Assembly (NCBI RefSeq): GCF_014643835.1
Contig: NZ_BMKD01000002.1
Location: forward strand, 682,001 to 746,000
Direction of reading: 5' to 3'
Source of the DNA: Mucilaginibacter rubeus
GTDB lineage: Bacteria > Bacteroidota > Bacteroidia > Sphingobacteriales > Sphingobacteriaceae
Length of the DNA: 64,000 nucleotides
Shown here one piece after another: positions 58,363-64,000 of this stretch (position 1 is its first letter; each line of letters begins with the position of its first letter). The position numbers and the translations under genes were made by a program. The notes below the pieces were generated by a model that saw only the letters and a program-made list of their open reading frames with translations, did no database searches and was not told the DNA's origin.

Positions 58363-59841
58363 ATGCCGCGTAGCTTAAAAAAATTCCTCTACTGTTTTTT
58401 GCTGGTAATATTTGGTGTGAGCTATTCAAAAGCTGATCCTTATATATATCTTCCTGAAGACAGTCTTGTTCATTTTTTAAAGATCCAGAACAGGGATCTT
58501 CAGGATAAAAAACTGGTTAATTATATTAAGCTCCGCTTTCAGCAGGGGCCCGTAAATACAATCCCGCAGGGTAAAAATGAAGTTTATAAGGAGCTTGATA
58601 AATACGATGTGGGCGATAAGGAAGCTTTAAAATACTTTATTGAAAGCATTATTCAGAAACGCTTTTTAAAACTCCCCGAAGCTGAAAGTGCTATGGTTAA
58701 AGCCATTAATCAGGCTTCAAAGAACAAAGCCGATTTTTTGCTTTATTCGTTTATTAGCCATCTTGCTTTTATTCAAACAGATAAAGGCAACCCAATAGGC
58801 GCTATATACAGTTACGGCCTGGCTCAAAAACAAGCTTTAAAACTTAACGATCCGCTATTGCAGGTATTCTTGAACATCAATATATCCGATCTGTATTACA
58901 AACTCAACCTGTATAGCCAGTCATTATATTACCTTAACCAGGCATTCCATATCAAGGAGGAAAATAAGATAAAGGACGACAGATTTTACACGATAATAAG
59001 CTATAACAAGGCCGAGAATTTTTTTAGGATGAAAAACCTTGATTCGCTGCAGCGATGTCATGATGATTTAATGGGGCCAAACAACAAAAGTTATAAACTA
59101 TTCAGCTACCAATATCGTACTGCCTATTATATATCGCTGTTAAAACATGATTATAACAAAGCTATAACACAAATCAAAAACCTTCAAAGGGACAAAAAAT
59201 ATGTACCTAACGATGTTGAGAAACAAAATCTGGCCGATGCTTTTTACCTGAACGGACAACCGGATTCGGCAAGCGCTATAGCTAACCAACTGCTCGCGCT
59301 TCCATATTCTGATAATCACCCTGAAATAAAGCATCATCTTTATCAATTGCTTGGAAAAATAGCCCGGGACAGGGGCGATTACAAACTGGCTGTCGAGAAT
59401 TTTGACCTTGCATTGAAACAATCAGAAGAGAGCCTGAATAATACTACACAGGTGGGCAACGTATCGGCGCAAATAAAAATTGATAAAATTGAAACCTCGT
59501 TTACCGATACTGCCGAAAAATACAGGCGCGAACGCCTTATTTTGATCCTCATCAGCATTACCACAGTTTTCATGTTTGCTGTTATTGCCCTGTTATATCG
59601 CAGCGCCAGGCAAAAACGGCACTATGAAAAATTACTATATGATACCAAAAAAAACGAGCTGGCTTTTATCAACTCGCATGAGGTACGCAAACATCTTACC
59701 AATATATTAGGCCTTGTTGAGCTGATGAGCGAAAGCAAAGACAAAAAAGAGGAGTTTTTACAGGTTGAAAAGCATCTTTACGATTCGGCCACCAGGCTCG
59801 ACGACGCTATTAAGAACATATCAGAAAAATTAAGCGACTAA
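58363..59841 (+). CDS. TPR protein with histidine-kinase dimerisation segment but no ATPase domain
   Basis: A 492-residue membrane protein. ATG 58363 gives a signal peptide or membrane start (SLKKFLYCFLLVIFGVSYSK, then A). The periplasmic part is helical with tetratricopeptide-like repeats (GAIYSYGLAQKQALKLNDPL; QSLYYLNQAFHIKEEN; HHLYQLLGKIARDRGDYKLA). One membrane segment (LILILISITTVFMFAVIALL) lies at about 391-412. After it comes an H-box-like stretch, INSHEVRKHLTNILGLVELM, with His439, then a second helix to the end. No N, G1 or G2 boxes of the ATPase domain follow. It could be a phospho-acceptor partner, a kinase needing a separate ATPase, or a degenerate sensor. Confidence 0.75.
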   Translation: MPRSLKKFLYCFLLVIFGVSYSKADPYIYLPEDSLVHFLKIQNRDLQDKKLVNYIKLRFQQGPVNTIPQGKNEVYKELDKYDVGDKEALKYFIESIIQKRFLKLPEAESAMVKAINQASKNKADFLLYSFISHLAFIQTDKGNPIGAIYSYGLAQKQALKLNDPLLQVFLNINISDLYYKLNLYSQSLYYLNQAFHIKEENKIKDDRFYTIISYNKAENFFRMKNLDSLQRCHDDLMGPNNKSYKLFSYQYRTAYYISLLKHDYNKAITQIKNLQRDKKYVPNDVEKQNLADAFYLNGQPDSASAIANQLLALPYSDNHPEIKHHLYQLLGKIARDRGDYKLAVENFDLALKQSEESLNNTTQVGNVSAQIKIDKIETSFTDTAEKYRRERLILILISITTVFMFAVIALLYRSARQKRHYEKLLYDTKKNELAFINSHEVRKHLTNILGLVELMSESKDKKEEFLQVEKHLYDSATRLDDAIKNISEKLSD

Positions 59842-60177
59842 GTTCCTGTATCAATAATTTTTATCTCAGCCTTACCGGAAGAGGCAAGTATATCTGCTTG
59901 TATTATACCTGCAAGGCTACCCCGTACATGCACATTTGCATTATTGATAAAAAACAGCCCTTATTCATTTCCGAAAATATGAAATTGTTAAAAACACAGT
60001 TTTACAGACCCTTTTTTACAGGTTTGCAGCTATAATTAACGTGTTATTGAAAAAAAATACAAAATTTCTTAACATTTGTAATGAATTTTGTAAAAATAAT
60101 TTAAATTCGCCTTAATAATTATTGAGATTAATACAAAAACTATAATTAGAACCCCAACTTTACAAATTAATTAAAAA
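59842..60177. other. Upstream region of glutamine synthetase
   Basis: About 335 bp without a gene. TTTG (60075-60078), 23 bp, and TAAATTCG (60102-60109) could be a weak promoter. The rest is A+T-rich. No nitrogen-regulator site could be recognised. Confidence 0.35.
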
Positions 60178-61188
60178 ATGGCAACGAAACTCGAGTACAT
60201 TTGGCTTGACGGCTATAAACCAACACAAAGCCTGCGTAGCAAAACAAAAATCGTTAAAGAATTTAGCGGAAAAGTAGAAGATTTAGATAACTGGAGCTTT
60301 GACGGTTCTTCAACTGAGCAGGCACCAGGTGGTTCATCTGATTGTATCTTAAAGCCAGTTTTTGTTGTTCCAGATCCGCAAAGAAAAAGCGCTTACTTAG
60401 TAATGTGCGAAGTATTAAGTGCTGATGGCAAACCACATGAATCAAACGGCCGTGCTACCATTGCTGATGATGATAATGATTTCTGGTTCGGTTTTGAGCA
60501 GGAATACTTCCTGTGGGATCCCGCAACAAACAAACCACTTGGTTTCCCTGCAGGTGGCTACCCTGGCCCGCAAGGCCCTTACTACTGTTCAGTAGGTGCA
60601 AACAATGCTTTCGGTCGCGAAATTGTTGAAGAACACTTAGACGTATGTTTAGAAGCAGGCTTAAACGTTGAAGGTATCAACGCTGAGGTTGCTGCCGGCC
60701 AGTGGGAATTCCAAATCTTTGCTAAAGGTGCTAAAGAAGCTGGTGACCAGATCTGGGTTGCACGTTATTTATTGGAAAGAATTGGCGAAAAATACGGAGT
60801 TGCTGTTAACTGGCATTGCAAACCGCTTGGTCAATTAGACTGGAACGGTTCAGGTATGCACGCTAACTTCTCAAATACTACTTTACGTACTGCAAACAGC
60901 AAAGAAATTTTCACAGCTATCTGCGAGTCTTTCCGCCCTGCAGTTGCTGAGTGTATCGCTGTTTACGGCGCTGATAACGATCAGCGTTTAACCGGTAAAC
61001 ACGAAACAGCTTCTATCCATGACTTTAGCTATGGTGTATCTGACCGTGGTGCTTCTATCCGTATCCCTCTGTACGCTGTTGACCACAACTGGAGCGGTTA
61101 CCTGGAAGATCGTCGTCCTAACTCAGCTGCCGATCCATACAAAGTTGCTGCTGTGATCATCAAAACTGTAAAATCAGCTAAGCTTTAA
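60178..61188 (+). CDS. Glutamine synthetase type II
   Basis: A eukaryotic-type (GSII) glutamine synthetase of 336 residues, which joins ammonia to glutamate. Seen: LEYIWLDGYKPTQSLRSKTK, DLDNWSFDGSSTEQAPGGSS, FWFGFEQEYFLWDP with metal-binding Glu, INAEVAAGQWEFQI, HCKPLGQLDWNGSGMHANFS and TGKHETASIHDFSYGVSDRG. These all match GSII rather than GSI. Length is normal. Codon choice resembles secDF and suggests strong expression. It ends in a strong terminator. Confidence 0.95.
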   Translation: MATKLEYIWLDGYKPTQSLRSKTKIVKEFSGKVEDLDNWSFDGSSTEQAPGGSSDCILKPVFVVPDPQRKSAYLVMCEVLSADGKPHESNGRATIADDDNDFWFGFEQEYFLWDPATNKPLGFPAGGYPGPQGPYYCSVGANNAFGREIVEEHLDVCLEAGLNVEGINAEVAAGQWEFQIFAKGAKEAGDQIWVARYLLERIGEKYGVAVNWHCKPLGQLDWNGSGMHANFSNTTLRTANSKEIFTAICESFRPAVAECIAVYGADNDQRLTGKHETASIHDFSYGVSDRGASIRIPLYAVDHNWSGYLEDRRPNSAADPYKVAAVIIKTVKSAKL

Positions 61189-61214
61189 TCCCCCTAATAA
61201 ATAGTTATTATTTT

Positions 61215-61244
61215 ATCCCCCGGTTTATAACCGGGGGATTTTTT
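61215..61244 (+). terminator. Rho-independent terminator of the GSII gene
   Basis: Perfect 11-bp stem ATCCCCCGGTT (61215-61225)/AACCGGGGGAT (61229-61239), loop TAT, then TTTTT. It is the strongest terminator in the window. Confidence 0.92.
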
Positions 61245-61272
61245 GTACCGGGATATTATGCTTTGAAATGCC

Positions 61273-62250
61273 TCAATTGTCGATTATCACCACAAGGCGT
61301 TGCCCGTTAGGCACTTCCAGGTTCCAGAGTTCGGCAATATCTGCTAAATTCACCTTAACAGTATCTCCTTTTAATTTACCTGCAGCCGCAAGCGCAAACA
61401 TCTCCGGTAAAATCTCCCTAAAAAGTTCACCTACCTGTGCTTTTGACCATGCGCCAAGTCCCGACCCTGTTAACTGAAGATCAGCACTTCGGAGGGTTGC
61501 CGCCGAAAGCTGTACAAGATCTCCGGCCATACTACCTACAGATACATATCTTATTTTATTGGTAAATGAACCGTTACCCTTTAAGCAAGTAAGGATCATT
61601 TCGGCAGTATGCCCCCATAAATAGTCTATGACAATATCTATCGGTGTTTGCGAATGTACTGCTGATAACCGTGCTTTAAAGCCGTCATCATCCTGCGTTA
61701 AGGAAATAGTCTCATCGGCCCCAAGTGCCAACAGTTCGTTAAGGGATGCTTTGTTTCTACCGGTTGCAATTATTTTTTTTGCACCGTAGTGTTTGGCAAT
61801 CTGTACGGCTACACGCCCGGTAAAGCCGGTGGCGCCATTGATAAGCACAACATCTCCGGGTTTGATATTGGCCTTAAATTTAAGTCCCATAGCGGCGCCA
61901 ATAACTGCATTTGGCAAAGCGGCCGCAACGGCATCATCCACACCATCAGGTATTTTCACCATCCTGTTTTTATTTATAACAGCCTTTTCTGCCAGCATAC
62001 CGCTTACACCTATACTATATACGCGTTTCCCATCTTCAAGAACACAAACACCGTCGCCACCAATTACACGACCGTTTTCATTAAGTGCATCGCTCGAATA
62101 ATGCTTGCCCGATGCCCTGCTTTTGTCAAGATGTTTAATAGCTACTGCTTTTACACTAACCAATACTTCGTCGGGGTTTTGAACCGCCGGTTCAGGAAAA
62201 TCTGTATATTGAGGTAGGCCTCCCTGTTGATACATTACTGCTGCTTTCAT
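61273..62250 (-). CDS. Quinone oxidoreductase-like protein (MDR family)
   Basis: A 325-residue medium-chain dehydrogenase/reductase without the zinc ligands of alcohol dehydrogenases. ATG 62250 is used (MKAAVMYQQGGLPQYTDFPE). The NAD(P)-binding region is VVLINGATGFTGRVAVQIAK, and VMVDYLWGHTAEMIL-like residues follow. It probably reduces quinones or enones with NADPH. A Crp-type regulator gene lies directly upstream on the same strand, possibly its controller. Confidence 0.85.
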   Translation of the reverse strand: MKAAVMYQQGGLPQYTDFPEPAVQNPDEVLVSVKAVAIKHLDKSRASGKHYSSDALNENGRVIGGDGVCVLEDGKRVYSIGVSGMLAEKAVINKNRMVKIPDGVDDAVAAALPNAVIGAAMGLKFKANIKPGDVVLINGATGFTGRVAVQIAKHYGAKKIIATGRNKASLNELLALGADETISLTQDDDGFKARLSAVHSQTPIDIVIDYLWGHTAEMILTCLKGNGSFTNKIRYVSVGSMAGDLVQLSAATLRSADLQLTGSGLGAWSKAQVGELFREILPEMFALAAAGKLKGDTVKVNLADIAELWNLEVPNGQRLVVIIDN

Positions 62251-62323
62251 GTTATTTTTCTTTTTTTGATAACACAAAATTAGCCAGGCATACAAACCGG
62301 GACGATAACATATGTTATCAAGT

Positions 62324-62908
62324 TCAGAAATGCGATTTGCCTTTTGCCAGTTTGCTTTTTATGCGGCTTAAATGTACTTTGCTTACACCCAGATACGAGG
62401 CAATATAATGCTGAGGTACTCGCTGTATGATATGCGGCCTCTCGTTTAAAAGAAGCTGATAGCGTTGTTCAGGTGTATCGCGAATAATGGAAACAAACTC
62501 ATTAATGTAATGCATTTGCCGCCGGGCCGTCATCTGTAATATCATTTGTGCAAAATCGGGCTCGTGGCTTAACTCATCCATTAATTGGGAAACATACTGC
62601 CTGGGCAACAGATAAATAACCGATGGTTCAATAGTTTCGATTGTGAACGAGCTTGGCACGTTGTTTACAAAACTATCGAAAGAACTTAACCCTTCATTTT
62701 CAAAGAAAAATTGTACCGTTTTATCATCACCATTGTTATTGAAAAATGTTCGTACACAACCTTTTTCAATAAAGATATAATGCTGAGATATTTTGCCTTC
62801 CTGAAGTAACACTGTTTTAGCCGGTACCTCCATGCGTTTCTGAAATGGCAGGTATCTGTCCCAATAGGCATTCAACTTCGGAAATCTATCTTTGAAATGA
62901 AAAAACAT
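62324..62908 (-). CDS. Crp/Fnr-family transcriptional regulator
   Basis: A 194-residue protein with a cyclic-nucleotide-binding-like domain (VLLQEGKISQHYIFIEKGCV, then RTFFNNNGDDKTVQFFFENE) and a C-terminal helix-turn-helix (VPQHYIASYLGVSKVHLSRI). It has the same layout as the regulator at 42226 but is not a close copy. It lies between a GGCT-like gene and the quinone-oxidoreductase-like gene, with 2 bp separating it from the former. Confidence 0.88.
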   Translation of the reverse strand: MFFHFKDRFPKLNAYWDRYLPFQKRMEVPAKTVLLQEGKISQHYIFIEKGCVRTFFNNNGDDKTVQFFFENEGLSSFDSFVNNVPSSFTIETIEPSVIYLLPRQYVSQLMDELSHEPDFAQMILQMTARRQMHYINEFVSIIRDTPEQRYQLLLNERPHIIQRVPQHYIASYLGVSKVHLSRIKSKLAKGKSHF

Positions 62909-62910
62909 CG

Positions 62911-63357
62911 TTATTTAAATGGCTGCTTAGCAACATTATTTTTGACAGAAGTATCTTTTAAATATTGGATATAGTCACCCGTGGCAATCTCATTATAAGC
63001 GGCTACAGGTAAATTATAAAGATACATCCAACACTCCATGATATCATTAGTGGTATAGATGCTCACCGTTTCCCTTATATATTCATGCGGATGTTGGTAT
63101 AACCCACCGACACCTTCATAATCGTCAATTACCTTTAATATAATGTCGGGGTCATCCATCATAAAAATACTACCGTAAATGTAGCGTTCTTCAGTATTAC
63201 CGATCACTGCGCCAGGATATTCGCCAATATCATAAAGTCGCCCTCTTATTCTTCCGTCACCTATAAATTTACAGTGTTTATTTAGATACGCTGCAAACTC
63301 ATTGCCGGGCTGCAGCAATGTGCCATACACAAATAAAAATTGACTTGTTGTTTCCAT
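62911..63357 (-). CDS. Gamma-glutamylcyclotransferase-like protein
   Basis: A 148-residue GGCT/AIG2-like protein. The signature FLFVYGTLLQPGNEFAAYLN forms the substrate-binding YGTL loop. GRLYDIGEYPGAVIGNTEER and IFMMDDPDIILKVIDDYEGV, with the acidic Glu, follow. These are standard for the fold, which forms 5-oxoproline from gamma-glutamyl amines in characterised members. ATG 63357 is chosen because METTSQFLFVYGTLL begins directly before the motif. Confidence 0.88.
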   Translation of the reverse strand: METTSQFLFVYGTLLQPGNEFAAYLNKHCKFIGDGRIRGRLYDIGEYPGAVIGNTEERYIYGSIFMMDDPDIILKVIDDYEGVGGLYQHPHEYIRETVSIYTTNDIMECWMYLYNLPVAAYNEIATGDYIQYLKDTSVKNNVAKQPFK

Positions 63358-63473
63358 AAATAGCTCAAACAAAGGTAAGCGCAAACGCGTATTATACACG
63401 CACAGGCTATTTTTTTATAGTTTAAGCCATAATAGCTATCTTGCTGCACCTTAACCGGCCATACTTTTATACC

Positions 63474-64000
63474 ATGAACACAGAAGAGATCAAAGCGTAT
63501 ATAGAACAGAATAACATCCAGAAAATAAAATTCGCCTTTGCCGATATTGATGGCATTTTGCGCGGTAAGGTGATCCACCCTAAAAAATTTATTGATGGAT
63601 TGCAAAGTGGCTATGGCTTTTGCGATGTGGTATTTGGCTGGGATAGCAGCGATGTTTGTTATGATAACGTACAGTTAACCGGCTGGCAAAGCGGTTACCC
63701 GGACAAACTTTGCCGTATTGACCTGTCGACCCTGCGTAATGTGCCCTGGCAGGATGATATCCCCTTTTTTTTAGCCGATTTCAGCAAACCCGACGGCAAC
63801 GACTTGCCGGCCTGTCCGCGTAGCCTGCTCAAACATGTTAAAGCGCAATGTGATGAGATGGGCTATCACGCCGAATTTGCACAGGAGTTTGAATGGTTCA
63901 ATTTTAAAGAAACACCGCAAACCCTTGCCGATAAAAAGTTCACTAATATTGAACCGCTCACACCGGGCATGTTCGGCTATTCTATACTGCGTACATCAGA
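63474..64000 (+). CDS. Glutamine synthetase family protein (3' end outside window)
   Basis: A frame open from ATG 63474 to the end of the window (about 175 residues). The start IKFAFADIDGILRGKVIHPK and the later YGFCDVVFGWDSSDVCYDNV match the N-terminal beta-Grasp domain of glutamine synthetase type I relatives, such as gamma-glutamylpolyamine synthetases. HAEFAQEFEWFNF could be the first metal-binding Glu region. It is not the same type as the GSII at 60178. The catalytic C-terminal domain is beyond the window. Confidence 0.8.
   Translation, partial: MNTEEIKAYIEQNNIQKIKFAFADIDGILRGKVIHPKKFIDGLQSGYGFCDVVFGWDSSDVCYDNVQLTGWQSGYPDKLCRIDLSTLRNVPWQDDIPFFLADFSKPDGNDLPACPRSLLKHVKAQCDEMGYHAEFAQEFEWFNFKETPQTLADKKFTNIEPLTPGMFGYSILRTS

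Overview
The window reads as a chromosomal segment of a Bacteroidota bacterium, most likely family Sphingobacteriaceae (Mucilaginibacter/Pedobacter type). The grounds are a fused SecDF, separate heptose kinase and adenylyltransferase genes, a type II glutamine synthetase, an M56/BlaR1-like protein carrying a TonB C-terminal domain, TAnnTTTG-type promoter elements instead of E. coli-type ones, and very many short inverted repeats in gaps between genes. No rRNA, tRNA, CRISPR array, transposase or phage gene was seen.

Layout. 1-4 kb: the 3' part of sppA, an ankyrin protein and a PolX-family protein. 4-7.2 kb: an ADP-heptose/LPS core cluster (hldA-like kinase, gmhA, hldC-like adenylyltransferase, a GT9 glycosyltransferase). 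7.3-10 kb: a beta-barrel protein, sixA-like phosphatase and dprA. 10-12.2 kb: a BlaI/M56 regulatory pair under three matching operators. 12.5-18.6 kb: a small membrane protein, an overlapping operon GT2-ECF sigma-rsmG on the minus strand, then tgt, an LptF/LptG-type permease and an EamA transporter. 18.6-19.6 kb: a long A+T-rich gap. 19.6-24 kb: LapA-like protein, a hydroxyacid dehydrogenase, ispE, thyA and folA, with a small four-helix-bundle gene lodged between thyA and folA. 24-31 kb: secDF, an NDH-2-like oxidoreductase, an HMG-CoA lyase-like enzyme and a ROK regulator. 31-36.7 kb: small metabolic and stress genes on the minus strand, two of which are frameshifted, plus a fatty acid hydroxylase. 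36.9-44.9 kb: a GH3 beta-glucosidase, hydrolases, Crp-type regulator and macrodomain protein. 45-56.9 kb: a molybdenum-cofactor region. 56.9-64 kb: a J/KTSC protein, RluA-type pseudouridine synthase, a TPR histidine-kinase-like protein, type II glutamine synthetase, a quinone-oxidoreductase-like protein, a Crp regulator, a GGCT-like protein and the 5' part of a second glutamine-synthetase-like gene.

How genes work together. The molybdenum region contains moaA, moaC, moaD, moaE, moeA, moeB, mobA and a mocA-like transferase. With fdhD and a YdeP-type molybdopterin oxidoreductase this gives a nearly self-contained route from GTP to a finished enzyme. The oxidoreductase operon ends in a small ferritin-like protein of the encapsulated-ferritin family, although no encapsulin shell gene is present. 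The LPS cluster supplies three of the five enzymes for ADP-heptose plus a transferase; gmhB and hldD are not in the window. thyA and folA form the usual thymidylate/folate pair.

The most unusual content is repeat-driven. A four-helix-bundle cassette is bracketed by inverted arrays with an 8-bp period. A palindromic repeat sits in frame inside thyA. The convergent gap at 20.8-21.1 kb is entirely filled by nested palindromes. Other points of interest are a PolX with a degraded polymerase palm, an M56-TonB protein ending in a SusC-like TonB box, a queuine transglycosylase without its zinc cysteines, and a histidine-kinase-like protein without an ATPase domain.
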